Shown here: positions 1 through 7,306 of the stretch, one piece after another | How the letters are laid out: every line of letters starts with the position of its first letter | Numbering within the stretch: position 1 is the stretch's first letter | Assembly: GCA_902791295.1 (NCBI GenBank) | Contig: CADAVI010000009.1 | Location: 1 to 33,236, forward strand | Reading direction: 5' to 3' | Origin: an uncultured Bacteroidales bacterium | Lineage (GTDB): Bacteria > Bacteroidota > Bacteroidia > Bacteroidales > Bacteroidaceae | DNA: 33,236 nt | The notes under the pieces: generated by a model | The model's database searches: none | Told to the model about the DNA's origin: nothing | The model's input: only the letters and a program-made list of their open reading frames with translations | Translations under genes and position numbers: made by a program

Positions 1-1
1 G

Positions 2-217
2 AACAAGAATGTGGTGATGACGACCAGCGGCATCATGTCCAAAATCACCTTTGAGTGCACCAAGCAGGCCTTCGGCATCGACAGCATCATCTTTGCTTCA
101 GACTATCCCTACGAGTGCCTGTCCAACATGATGAAATTTGTGAAGACGCTGGATCTGACGGAAGAGGAAAAGGAGAAACTCTTCCACCTGAATGCCGAGA
201 AGTACATCCTCAGCTAG
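2..217 (+). CDS. Amidohydrolase family protein, C-terminal end (partial)
   Basis: This is the last 71 codons of a gene that begins before the window; the frame is open from the first base and ends at TAG (215-217). The visible part contains [10 protein letters not shown] and, near the end, LNAEKYILS. These match the C-terminus of the amidohydrolase-2 family (metal-dependent hydrolases and decarboxylases of the gamma-resorcylate decarboxylase type), where an Asp in a 'FgSDyP' strand is a metal or catalytic ligand and an 'NA' helix closes the barrel. The substrate cannot be told from this piece. A strong hairpin follows 30 nt after the stop, so this is probably the last gene of its transcript. 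Confidence 0.7.
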   Translation, partial: NKNVVMTTSGIMSKITFECTKQAFGIDSIIFASDYPYECLSNMMKFVKTLDLTEEEKEKLFHLNAEKYILS

Positions 218-247
218 TCACCGCCCGGAGCATACGTAAAACCTGAC

Positions 248-275
248 ACCGGAGCCCGCTTTCACGGGCTCCGGT
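248..275. terminator. Strong hairpin, likely terminator
   Basis: An 11-bp perfect stem (248-258 with 265-275, arm ACCGGAGCCCG) closes a 6-nt loop. It lies between the amidohydrolase stop and the ridA remnant, which faces it from the other strand, so it may once have ended both genes. The run of T after the stem is weak on the plus strand; the minus strand has GTTTTACG shortly beyond. Confidence 0.6.
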
Positions 276-287
276 CGGTCTTTGCGT

Positions 288-428
288 GGCTTCTGCGACG
301 ACCTCGATTTCCACCAGAGCGCCCTTGGGCAAGGTCTTCACGGCAACGGCAGAACGGGCAGGATAAGGCTCCGAGAAAAACTCGGCATAGACAGCGTTCA
401 TCTCCGCAAAGTCGTTCATATCGGCCAT
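288..428 (-). pseudogene. ridA: ridA 3' remnant (imine/enamine deaminase, second half only)
   Basis: Reading leftward from 428 the frame gives [17 protein letters not shown], then [20 protein letters not shown]. This is an almost textbook match to the second half of RidA/YjgF, the trimeric enzyme that hydrolyses reactive enamines made by PLP-dependent dehydratases. About 47 of the usual 125 or so residues are present. The first 75 or so residues are missing: the DNA to the right is AT-rich promoter sequence for the next gene and shows no RidA-like frame. The frame also runs on past the usual RidA end into the hairpin at 248-275. It is therefore read as a deletion remnant, not a functional gene. 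Its position beside vitamin B6 (PLP) genes fits RidA biology, but that link is inference. Confidence 0.75.
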
Positions 429-515
429 AAGATGTACCAAAAATTGCTGACTTTTCACCAACTTTACACGGTTTTTATCCAAAACGCATTTTCTTTTATC
501 ATAATGGGAAGGACG

Positions 516-548
516 TTTGGCCTTCTCACTTTTTTTTCGTTCCTTTGC
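516..548 (+). promoter_or_regulatory. Promoter of the thiD-araC/pdxST operon
   Basis: TTTG (516-519), 20 nt, then TTCCTTTGC (540-548). This is one base off the Bacteroidota -7 consensus TAnnTTTG with correct spacing to the -33 TTTG. It puts the transcript start near 555, which supports translation from the ATG at 574 and not from the in-frame ATG at 517 inside the promoter. Confidence 0.5.
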
Positions 549-573
549 AGCGAATTTCAAAACGCAGGGCAGA

Positions 574-1386
574 ATGAACGACACCATACTGACCATCACC
601 GGAAGCGACGGCACCGGAGGCTCGGGCGTGCAGGCCGACATCCGTCTCGTCAGCGAAATGGGCGGACACGCCGTCTCTGCCGTCACCTCCATCACGGCGC
701 AGAACACGCTGGGCATCGACGAATTCTACGACTTGCCCGCCGACGTGGTGCGCCTGCAGCTGGAGAGCATCATCAACGACCTGCAGCCGCAGGTGGTGAA
801 GGTGGGACTGCTGCGCCGCATCGACGTGGTGGCCGAGACCTATGCCGCCATTGAGCGCCTGCTGCTGCCGCTGTGCACCGTGGTGCTGACCCGGGAAGAC
901 CTGCCCGACGGACAACCCTCGCACGGACGCGCCAACCGCTTCGCCTCCGCAGTGGCCGTGGGGCTGAGTCGCGGAGAGAGCGTGAAGGAAGCCATTGGCG
1001 GAGCACGCAGAATGCTGCGCGAAGCACCCGCCGGCTATGCCGACGCAAGCAGTCGCAGCGGCGAGCTCTACAACCAGTTTCTCGATGCCGTCGGGCGCTT
1101 CTTCCGCCGCTACGCCGACGTGGCCTTCTATGCCGAGCAGCTCAACGTGTCGCCGCGCTACCTCGGACAGGTGACGCGACGCATCGCCGGACGTTCGCCC
1201 AAGAGCATCATCGATGAAAGAATCACCGATGAAATCGTGAAATATCTCACCACAACGGGCACGCCGCTCAAAGCCATTGCCCAACAACTTGGATTCTCCT
1301 CGCAGGCGCAGCTCTCGCGCTACTTCAGAAAACAGAAGGGCGTCTCGCCCCGACAATACAAAACAACAACACACACAACAGCATGA
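574..1386 (+). CDS. AraC-type regulator fused to a degenerate ThiD/pyridoxal-kinase-like domain
   Basis: The 270-residue protein has two parts. Residues 4-150 resemble ThiD (HMP/HMP-P kinase, which also covers ThiD-like pyridoxal kinases): [15 protein letters not shown] and TAQNTLG are the substrate-pocket segments. The domain is about 110 residues short, jumping from TVVLTRED directly to the last helices, and the usual HGTGC nucleotide/catalytic loop reads HGRAN (117-121), so kinase activity is unlikely. Residues 180-263 are an AraC HTH pair ([22 protein letters not shown]). It overlaps pdxS by 4 bp (ATGA), so it is made together with the PLP synthase. Inference: the dead kinase domain senses a B6 compound (or HMP) and the HTH controls this operon. 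The start at 574 is chosen because the promoter lies at 516-548. Confidence 0.85.
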   Translation: MNDTILTITGSDGTGGSGVQADIRLVSEMGGHAVSAVTSITAQNTLGIDEFYDLPADVVRLQLESIINDLQPQVVKVGLLRRIDVVAETYAAIERLLLPLCTVVLTREDLPDGQPSHGRANRFASAVAVGLSRGESVKEAIGGARRMLREAPAGYADASSRSGELYNQFLDAVGRFFRRYADVAFYAEQLNVSPRYLGQVTRRIAGRSPKSIIDERITDEIVKYLTTTGTPLKAIAQQLGFSSQAQLSRYFRKQKGVSPRQYKTTTHTTA

Positions 1387-2258
1387 ACAACGAAAGGCAA
1401 CAGCTCAACCGCCAGCTGGCACAGATGCTCAAAGGCGGCGTCATCATGGACGTGACCACACCCGAACAGGCCCGCATCGCAGAAGAAGCCGGCGCCTGCG
1501 CCGTGATGGCCCTGGAGCGCATCCCCGCCGACATCCGCGCCGCCGGAGGCGTGTCGCGCATGAGCGACCCCAAAATGATACGCGGCATACAGGAAGCCGT
1601 CAGCATCCCCGTGATGGCCAAATGCCGCATCGGCCACATCGCCGAAGCGCAAATCCTGCAAGCCATCGAGATAGATTACATCGACGAAAGCGAAGTGCTC
1701 TCACCTGCCGACAACATCCACCACATCGACAAGACCCGCTTCGACGTGCCCTTCGTCTGCGGCGCGAAAAATCTGGGGGAAGCCCTGCGGCGCATCGCCG
1801 AAGGCGCCACCATGATACGCACCAAAGGTGAACCGGGCACGGGCGATGTGGTGCAGGCCGTGAGCCACATGCGGCTGATGCAAAGCGAGATACGCCGCCT
1901 CAGCGCCATGAGCGTCGACGAGCTCTACGAGGCCGCCAAACAGCTGCAGGCCCCCTATGAACTGGTGCGCTGGGTGCACGACAACGGACGCCTGCCCGTG
2001 GTCAACTTCGCCGCCGGCGGTGTGGCCACACCGGCCGACGCCGCCCTGATGATGCAGCTCGGGGCGGAAGGCGTCTTCGTGGGCAGCGGCATCTTCAAGA
2101 GCGGCAACCCCGCCAAGCGCGCCGCCGCCATCGTCAAGGCCGTCACCAACTGGCAGGACGCCAAAATGCTGGCAGAACTCTCGGAGGATCTCGGAGAGGC
2201 TATGGTGGGCATCAACGAGCAGGAGATAGAACTGCTGATGGCAGAGCGCGGCAAATGA
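1383..2258 (+). CDS. pdxS: Pyridoxal 5'-phosphate synthase, PdxS subunit
   Basis: The 291-residue protein matches PdxS (SNZ family) over its full length. With PdxT it makes PLP from ribose 5-phosphate, glyceraldehyde 3-phosphate and ammonia in the cytoplasm, as a dodecamer. The Schiff-base lysine is K80 in [10 protein letters not shown], the second catalytic lysine is K148 in [10 protein letters not shown], and D23 in [10 protein letters not shown] is the conserved early Asp. The phosphate-binding glycines of [12 protein letters not shown] and [11 protein letters not shown] are present. It overlaps the regulator before it and pdxT after it by ATGA (4 bp each), so the three are translationally coupled. 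Confidence 0.97.
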   Translation: MNNERQQLNRQLAQMLKGGVIMDVTTPEQARIAEEAGACAVMALERIPADIRAAGGVSRMSDPKMIRGIQEAVSIPVMAKCRIGHIAEAQILQAIEIDYIDESEVLSPADNIHHIDKTRFDVPFVCGAKNLGEALRRIAEGATMIRTKGEPGTGDVVQAVSHMRLMQSEIRRLSAMSVDELYEAAKQLQAPYELVRWVHDNGRLPVVNFAAGGVATPADAALMMQLGAEGVFVGSGIFKSGNPAKRAAAIVKAVTNWQDAKMLAELSEDLGEAMVGINEQEIELLMAERGK

Positions 2259-2806
2259 ACATCGCAGTCATGGCGCTGCAGGGCGCCTTCATCGAACACG
2301 AAGCCATGCTCCGCCGTCTGGGTGCGGAATGCTTCGAAGTGAGGCAGGCCTCGGATTGGGGCCGGCCGAAGGACGGCCTCATCCTGCCCGGAGGCGAGAG
2401 CACGGTGCAGCGCCGTCTGCTGGAAGACCTCGGGCTCTTCGGGGCTGTGCGGCGCGACATCCTCGCGGGGCTGCCCGTCCTGGGCACCTGCGCCGGGATG
2501 ATACTGCTCTCCCAGACACATCTCGCCACCATGCACATGCGTGTGCGCCGCAACGCCTACGGCCGCCAGCTGGGCAGCTTCCGCACGGGAAACCGGGTGG
2601 AGGGCATCGGCGGGGACGTCCCCATGACCTTCATACGCGCGCCCTATATAGAGGAAACGCTGAGCCCGGAGTGCCGACCCCTCGCCCGGGTGGACGGCCA
2701 CATCGTGGCCGCGAGAGAAGGAAAGCAGATGGCGACGGCCTTTCACCCCGAATTGGACGGGGACACACGAATTCATGAGGCGTTTTTGCAGCTTGTTTCC
2801 GAATAA
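2255..2806 (+). CDS. pdxT: Pyridoxal 5'-phosphate synthase, glutaminase subunit PdxT
   Basis: Class I glutamine amidotransferase that feeds ammonia to PdxS. The triad is C79 (in LGTCAGM), H164 and E166 (in FHPEL), with the oxyanion-strand motif LPGGEST at 44-50. At 183 residues it is about 10 short of the usual length; the shortening falls just after the nucleophile elbow, where other PdxT proteins have a longer loop before the LG..D segment. The rest is intact, so it is probably active. The ATG overlaps the pdxS stop (ATGA). A promoter-like box for the next gene begins just after its 3' end. Confidence 0.95.
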   Translation: MNIAVMALQGAFIEHEAMLRRLGAECFEVRQASDWGRPKDGLILPGGESTVQRRLLEDLGLFGAVRRDILAGLPVLGTCAGMILLSQTHLATMHMRVRRNAYGRQLGSFRTGNRVEGIGGDVPMTFIRAPYIEETLSPECRPLARVDGHIVAAREGKQMATAFHPELDGDTRIHEAFLQLVSE

Positions 2807-2811
2807 TTTGC

Positions 2812-2820
2812 TATCTTTAC
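2812..2820 (+). promoter_or_regulatory. Possible -7 box of the GH43 gene
   Basis: TATCTTTAC is one base off TAnnTTTG and lies 33 nt before the ATG at 2853. A TTTG at 2785-2788, inside the end of pdxT, is 23 nt upstream, a little far. It suggests that the glycosidase has its own transcript, though read-through from pdxT is possible. Confidence 0.35.
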
Positions 2821-2852
2821 CCTCGAAAACGTCAACAAAACGCATCAACACT

Positions 2853-3836
2853 ATGAAAACACACTGTCTGAAGGCCACGCTTCTCATGCTCGCCCTCACC
2901 CTCTGCACCTCACTTTCGGCACAACAGCACCGGGTGCGCACCGTGCCCCTCTCCGACATCCGTCTGAGCGACCCCTGCATCCTGGCCGACAGCGCCACGC
3001 AGACCTACTACATGACCGGCACGGGCGGCCTGCTGTGGAAGAGCAAAGACCTGAAGATGTGGACCGGCCCCTACAACGTGGTGCAGATTGACACCGCCTC
3101 GTGGATGGGCCCCCGCCCCATGATATGGGCCGCCGAGCTGCATCACTACAAAGGCAAATACTACTACTTCGCCACCTTCACCAACCGCGACGTGTTCATC
3201 GGCGCCGTGAAGGGCAACCGCATCGAGCGGCGCGCCTGCCACGTGCTCGTGAGCGACCGCCCCGACGGCCCCTATGTGCCCATGCAGGACAAAACCTATC
3301 TGCCGGCCGACATCCCCACCCTCGACGGCACGCTGTGGGTGGACAGCGACGGCAAGCCCTACATGATCTATTGCGGCGAATGGCTGAAAAACTGGAACGG
3401 CACCATAGAGAAGATAGAACTGAAGCCCGACCTGAGCGGCAGCGTGGGCGAAGGCAAAGTGCTCTTCCGCGCCAGCGACAGCCCCTGGAGCCGCGAGAGG
3501 GAAGACGGCGTAGAGACCTTCAACAAGGTGACCGACGGCCCCTGGCTCTTCCGCACCGCCACCGGACGGCTGGGGATGCTGTGGACCAGTTGGGTGTATA
3601 AGGACTACACGCAGGGCGTGGCCTACTCCGAGAGCGGCACGCTCGACGGCCCCTGGGTGCAGGAGAAAGACCCCGTCACCCCGCCCAACTACGGCCACAG
3701 CATGCTCTTCCGCACCTTCGACGGACAATGGAAAATGTCCGTCCACAGCCACAAGAGCGTGAACGGACATTATGTGAGGATTCCCTGTCTCTTCGACGTT
3801 GATCTGTCGGGAAACCGGCTGGTAATTAAAAATTAA
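2853..3836 (+). CDS. Secreted glycoside hydrolase, family 43-like
   Basis: The 327-residue protein starts with a signal peptide (MKTHCLKATLLMLALTLC, cleavage near SA|QQ). The five-bladed propeller signature of GH43 follows: LSDPCILAD with the candidate base Asp, WAAELHHYKGKYYYFAT, then DGTLWVDSDGKPYMIYCGEW with the second Asp, and later VTDGPWLFRTATGRLGMLW. The segment that usually carries the general-acid Glu (E-G/A-P) reads DGP here, a form I believe occurs in some Bacteroidota GH43 groups; an upstream E (DGVETF) may serve instead. Probable role: periplasmic arabinosidase or xylosidase on plant glycans. The substrate is unknown, and no SusC/D genes are nearby. An upstream in-frame ATG at 2775 lies inside pdxT and is not used here. 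Confidence 0.8.
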   Translation: MKTHCLKATLLMLALTLCTSLSAQQHRVRTVPLSDIRLSDPCILADSATQTYYMTGTGGLLWKSKDLKMWTGPYNVVQIDTASWMGPRPMIWAAELHHYKGKYYYFATFTNRDVFIGAVKGNRIERRACHVLVSDRPDGPYVPMQDKTYLPADIPTLDGTLWVDSDGKPYMIYCGEWLKNWNGTIEKIELKPDLSGSVGEGKVLFRASDSPWSREREDGVETFNKVTDGPWLFRTATGRLGMLWTSWVYKDYTQGVAYSESGTLDGPWVQEKDPVTPPNYGHSMLFRTFDGQWKMSVHSHKSVNGHYVRIPCLFDVDLSGNRLVIKN

Positions 3837-3839
3837 AAA

Positions 3840-4730
3840 TTACTTGACGATTTCGAGCAACTCCACCGTGAAGATGAGCATCGAATAGGGCGGAATCTTC
3901 TGATTCTGCTCACGGTCGCCGTAGGCCAGCTGCTGGGGGATGTAGAGTTCCCACTTGCTGCCAACGGGCATGAGCGTCAGCGCCTCCGTCCAGCCCTTGA
4001 TGACCTGATTTACGCCAAAGGTGGCGGGCTCGCCGCGCTTGTAGCTGCTGTCGAACACGGTGCCGTCGAGCAGACGGCCTTCGTAGCTGACCTTCACACG
4101 GTCGGTGGCCGTCGGCTTGTCGCCGCTGCCCTGCGTCAGCACCTTATACTGCAAGCCGCTGGCGGTGACGACGACGCTGTCCTTCTTGGCATTGGCGGCC
4201 AGGAAGTCTTCGCCGGCCTTGCGGTTGGCGCCGTACTTCTTCTCCATCATGAGGCCGTGCCAATACTTGAACTGCTTGTCGATGGCCTGCATGGCGCTGT
4301 CCTGCGAGATGGGCAGAGCCTCGCCGCGCAGAGCGTCGGAGAAGCCGCGCACGAAGTCGTCGCCGGAGAGCACCTGAGCAGAGTCGCTGAGCTGACGGGC
4401 AAAGCCAGGCAGGACGCGCGACTCCACATCCTGACGGATTTCCGTGCCGGCAATGCGGGCGCGAACGGCCTTGTCCTCCGGCGTGAGCTCCTTCACGGCA
4501 AAGCCGTCGAGGAACTGGGCCATATACGTGGTGTCCACGCCCTTCTGCTGCACGAGATAGGGCTTGAGGCCCTGCGTGTTGATGTAGCCCAGGAGATAGG
4601 CAAACATACGGCTGTCGATGGTGTCCACCTTCACGGCCTCCGCCTTCTTGGAGGCTTTCTTGGATTTCTTTGCGCCCTGTGCGCCGATACAGAGCAGCGC
4701 ACAGAGGGCAAACAACAGAATCTTCTTCAT
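3840..4730 (-). CDS. Periplasmic FKBP-type peptidyl-prolyl cis-trans isomerase
   Basis: The 296-residue protein has a signal peptide (MKKILLFALCALLCIGAQG), a short Lys-rich linker, an FKBP_N-type helical dimerisation region (about 35-170) and a C-terminal FKBP domain (about 190-296). The active-site set is present: YEG, FDSSY, QVIKGW, YIPQQLAYG and FTVELL. It should catalyse prolyl isomerisation of exported proteins, as Mip/FkpA proteins do. It is the last of three tandem paralogs; only 4 nt separate its ATG (4728-4730) from the stop of the gene before it. Its own stop lies 3 nt from the GH43 stop on the other strand. Confidence 0.92.
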   Translation of the reverse strand: MKKILLFALCALLCIGAQGAKKSKKASKKAEAVKVDTIDSRMFAYLLGYINTQGLKPYLVQQKGVDTTYMAQFLDGFAVKELTPEDKAVRARIAGTEIRQDVESRVLPGFARQLSDSAQVLSGDDFVRGFSDALRGEALPISQDSAMQAIDKQFKYWHGLMMEKKYGANRKAGEDFLAANAKKDSVVVTASGLQYKVLTQGSGDKPTATDRVKVSYEGRLLDGTVFDSSYKRGEPATFGVNQVIKGWTEALTLMPVGSKWELYIPQQLAYGDREQNQKIPPYSMLIFTVELLEIVK

Positions 4731-4734
4731 GGTC

Positions 4735-5604
4735 TTACTTCTCAATGCTCAGAAGTTCGATGGTGAAGACGAGCGCGGAGAACGGCTTGATGGTGCCCAT
4801 GTCGCGAGCGCCGTAGCCCTGCTCCTGGGGAATATAGACCGTCCACTTGCTGCCCACGGGCATGGCGGTGAGGGCCTTGCCCCAACCGGGAATCACCTGA
4901 GTGGGACGGATGGTGAGGGGCTCGTTGCGCTTGTAGCTGCTGTCGAAAGAGGTGCCGTCGATGAGTTTGCCCTCATAGTGCACCTTCACCAGGTTGCTGT
5001 CAGCGGGCACAGCGCCCTTGCCTGCGGTCTCCACGGTGTAGAAGATGCCGTCGCCCAAAGAGAGCATGCCCTCCTTCTTGGCCGTGGCGGCCATGAAGTC
5101 GATGTTCTGCTGCTTCCACTCGGCATACTCCTTCTCAATCTGGCGCGTGCGGAAGGACTGCAGCTTGCTCATAAAGGTGCTGTCGGCCTCCTGGACGGTC
5201 ATCAGGGCGCCCTTCTCGGTAGTGCCGGCAATGAAACCGGCCATGAAGTTGTCGAGGCTGACGGTGCTGACGCTGTCCTCACCGAAAATCTGATAGTTGA
5301 GGTTTTTGATGATTTGCCCGGAGATCTGCTGGCCGATCTGCACGCCGGCATAGTAGGCCTTCGTCTTGGGCGAATCGTCGGCCTGAGCGCCCTCCAGCAG
5401 CCCCTTGACAAACTCGTCGATGTAGGTCGTGTCCATGCCTACCTGCTCCACGAGGTAGCGCTTCAGGCCCTGTGTCTGAGCCAGGCCGGCGGCGTAGCTC
5501 AGCGTGTCCAACTCCTCCTTCAGATCGGCCTTGGGAGCCTTGTTGAAGCAGGAACTCAATGTGGCAGCCACTGCAATGACTGCAAGAATAGCAAACTTCT
5601 TCAT
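4735..5604 (-). CDS. FKBP-type peptidyl-prolyl isomerase, lipoprotein
   Basis: The 289-residue protein opens with a lipoprotein signal (LSSC, lipidated Cys at 19), so it is anchored to the cell envelope. FKBP_N-type helices follow (about 30-180) and then an FKBP domain with YEGKLIDG, FDSSYKRN, TQVIPGW, YIPQEQGYG and FTIELL. It is the middle gene of the three-FKBP operon, 13 nt after fklB and 4 nt before the periplasmic paralog. The peptidyl-prolyl isomerase function is well supported by conserved pocket residues; clients are unknown. Confidence 0.92.
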   Translation of the reverse strand: MKKFAILAVIAVAATLSSCFNKAPKADLKEELDTLSYAAGLAQTQGLKRYLVEQVGMDTTYIDEFVKGLLEGAQADDSPKTKAYYAGVQIGQQISGQIIKNLNYQIFGEDSVSTVSLDNFMAGFIAGTTEKGALMTVQEADSTFMSKLQSFRTRQIEKEYAEWKQQNIDFMAATAKKEGMLSLGDGIFYTVETAGKGAVPADSNLVKVHYEGKLIDGTSFDSSYKRNEPLTIRPTQVIPGWGKALTAMPVGSKWTVYIPQEQGYGARDMGTIKPFSALVFTIELLSIEK

Positions 5605-5617
5605 AACTGTGTATTTT

Positions 5618-6202
5618 TTATAAAACCTTGATCAATTCAACATCGAACACCAGAGTGGCGTAGGGAGGAATGCTCGCACCGGCACCGCTCTCGCCGTAGG
5701 CCAACAGATAGGGAATCGTGAAGCGGAACTTGGCGCCCTCTTTCATGAGCTGCACACCCTCCGTCCAGCCGGCAATCACCTGATTCAGGCCGAAGTCGGC
5801 CGGCTCGCCGCGCTGATAGCTGCTGTCGAACACGGTGCCGTCGATGAGACGGCCCTCATAGTGGCAGCGCACCTTATCCGTTGCCTTGGGCGAACGACCC
5901 GTGCCCTCCTGAAGCACCTCATACTGCAGGCCGCTCTTCGTGGTGGTCACGCCGGCCTTCTTGCCGTTCTCGGCCAGGAAGGCTTTGCCCTCCTCCTTGG
6001 CCTTACCGGCCTGGGCTTCCTGCTGGCGGGTGAAATAGTCGTTGAGCATCACCTGAGCCTCACGCGCCGTCATCTCCGTGGGGCGACCCTCCATCACCTC
6101 CGTGATGCTGCGCGAAAACTCTTCAATCGAAAAGCCTTCAATGTTCATACTTTTGAGCTGCTGGCCGATGCCCAAACCCAGTGCATAACTGATTTTCTTC
6201 AT
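5618..6202 (-). CDS. fklB: FKBP-type peptidyl-prolyl isomerase, cytoplasmic FklB-like
   Basis: The 194-residue protein lacks a signal peptide (MKKISYALGLGIGQQLKS) and so should act in the cytoplasm. The N-terminal third is the FKBP_N dimerisation helix region; the FKBP domain begins near residue 90, with YEGRLIDG, FDSSYQRGE, NQVIAGW, IPYLLAYG and FDVELI. It is the first gene of the operon; a perfect -7 box lies 32 nt upstream. The three paralogs share the FDSSY(K/Q)R segment and have diverged mainly at their N-termini, which decide cell location. Confidence 0.93.
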   Translation of the reverse strand: MKKISYALGLGIGQQLKSMNIEGFSIEEFSRSITEVMEGRPTEMTAREAQVMLNDYFTRQQEAQAGKAKEEGKAFLAENGKKAGVTTTKSGLQYEVLQEGTGRSPKATDKVRCHYEGRLIDGTVFDSSYQRGEPADFGLNQVIAGWTEGVQLMKEGAKFRFTIPYLLAYGESGAGASIPPYATLVFDVELIKVL

Positions 6203-6233
6203 ATAATTCTGTTCATTTTGATGATTTTCGTGG

Positions 6234-6242
6234 GCAAAGGTA
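6234..6242 (-). promoter_or_regulatory. -7 box of the FKBP operon
   Basis: On the minus strand this reads TACCTTTGC, an exact TAnnTTTGC match, 32 nt before the fklB ATG. No clear -33 TTTG was found at the expected distance. Confidence 0.5.
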
Positions 6243-6250
6243 CGGCTTTT

Positions 6251-6284
6251 TTTGTAAATAAAACTGATTTTTTGTTATTTTTGC
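6251..6284 (+). promoter_or_regulatory. Promoter of the uridine-kinase-like gene
   Basis: TTTG (6251-6254), 21 nt, TATTTTTGC (6276-6284): a perfect Bacteroidota promoter 27 nt before the ATG at 6311. It shares a spacer of about 30 bp with the leftward FKBP promoter, so the two units may affect each other. Confidence 0.65.
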
Positions 6285-6310
6285 ATTTAGAAACAATCAT
6301 TAAACGACAT

Positions 6311-7306
6311 ATGACGAAGACTGAGCAGCACAAGAGACGATGTAAAGAAGAGCAGACCCGATGGCAGAACGTGCTGGGCATCCAGACGGTGGAAGACCTG
6401 AATCACGCCATCACGGAAGGACGTGCCACGGAAATTATCAACGTGAGCGAAGCTTTTCAGGACAAAAAGCTGTGCGAGATTGCCGATGCCATCATAGCGA
6501 AAAAAGCCCGGCTGGTGTTGCTCGCCGGCCCCTCCAGCAGCGGCAAGACCACCACATGCAAGCGCCTGTCGGTTACGTTGACGGCCTGCGGCCTGCGCAC
6601 CCACACCGTCTCCACCGACGACTTCTTCGTGAACCGCGAAGACACACCGCTGGACGAGAACGGAGAATACGACTTTGAATCGCTCGACTGCGTGGACACC
6701 AAGCTCTTCGGACAGACGATGGCCGACCTGCTGAACGGCGAAGAGGTGAGGCTGCCGCGCTACAACTTCGTGGACGGCAAACGCGAATGGCGCGAAAAAA
6801 CCATGCAAATCGCCCACACCGACGTGCTGCTCATCGAAGGCACCCACGCCCTGAATCCGCTGCTCTCCAAGCAGGTGGAGGAGCGATACAAATACCGCAT
6901 CTACGTGTCGCCCGTCACCACCATCTCGCTCGACGGCGTCAACTACCTCTCCACCGGCGACCTGCGCCTGATGCGCCGACTCATCCGCGACTCAAAATTC
7001 CGCGGACAGACAGCCTCGGAAATCATCCACCGCTTCCCCAGCGTCAGACGGGGAGAAGAGAAGTGGATACTGCCCTTCCGCGAAGAAGCCGACACCTTCT
7101 TCAACTCGTCGCTACTCTACGAGATTGCCGTCATCCGCACACAGGCCGTCCCGCTGCTCGAATCCGTGAAGCCGGAAGAAGAGGAGTTCGGCGAGGCCAA
7201 CCGACTGAAAGACATCATGCTGCGCTTCCAGCGTCTGCCCGGCAAACAGGTACCGATGGTGTCGCTGCTCAGGGAGTTTGCCGGCGGCAGCGCCTTCGAC
7301 TATTGA
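6311..7306 (+). CDS. Short uridine kinase/phosphoribulokinase-family protein
   Basis: The 331-residue protein carries the P-loop GPSSSGKTT (73-81), the STDDFF segment that follows in uridine kinases, LPRYNFVDGKREW and VLLIEGTHALNP. These place it in the uridine kinase/PRK family of cytoplasmic P-loop kinases (nucleoside + NTP to nucleotide). In many Bacteroidota the closest relatives are about 550 residues, with an N-terminal threonyl-tRNA-synthetase-like (TGS/SAD) part; here only the linker just before the kinase (EDLNHAITEG...NVSEAF) remains. The promoter right upstream argues that the short form is real and not a mis-called start. Its TGA overlaps the ispG stop on the other strand by 7 bp. 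Confidence 0.85.
   Translation: MTKTEQHKRRCKEEQTRWQNVLGIQTVEDLNHAITEGRATEIINVSEAFQDKKLCEIADAIIAKKARLVLLAGPSSSGKTTTCKRLSVTLTACGLRTHTVSTDDFFVNREDTPLDENGEYDFESLDCVDTKLFGQTMADLLNGEEVRLPRYNFVDGKREWREKTMQIAHTDVLLIEGTHALNPLLSKQVEERYKYRIYVSPVTTISLDGVNYLSTGDLRLMRRLIRDSKFRGQTASEIIHRFPSVRRGEEKWILPFREEADTFFNSSLLYEIAVIRTQAVPLLESVKPEEEEFGEANRLKDIMLRFQRLPGKQVPMVSLLREFAGGSAFDY

Noticed and set aside
517..573. Upstream ATG (517) as start of the ThiD-AraC gene
   Set aside because: It falls within the -33/-7 promoter and would add residues unlike any ThiD N-terminus; ATG at 574 begins directly at the conserved strand.
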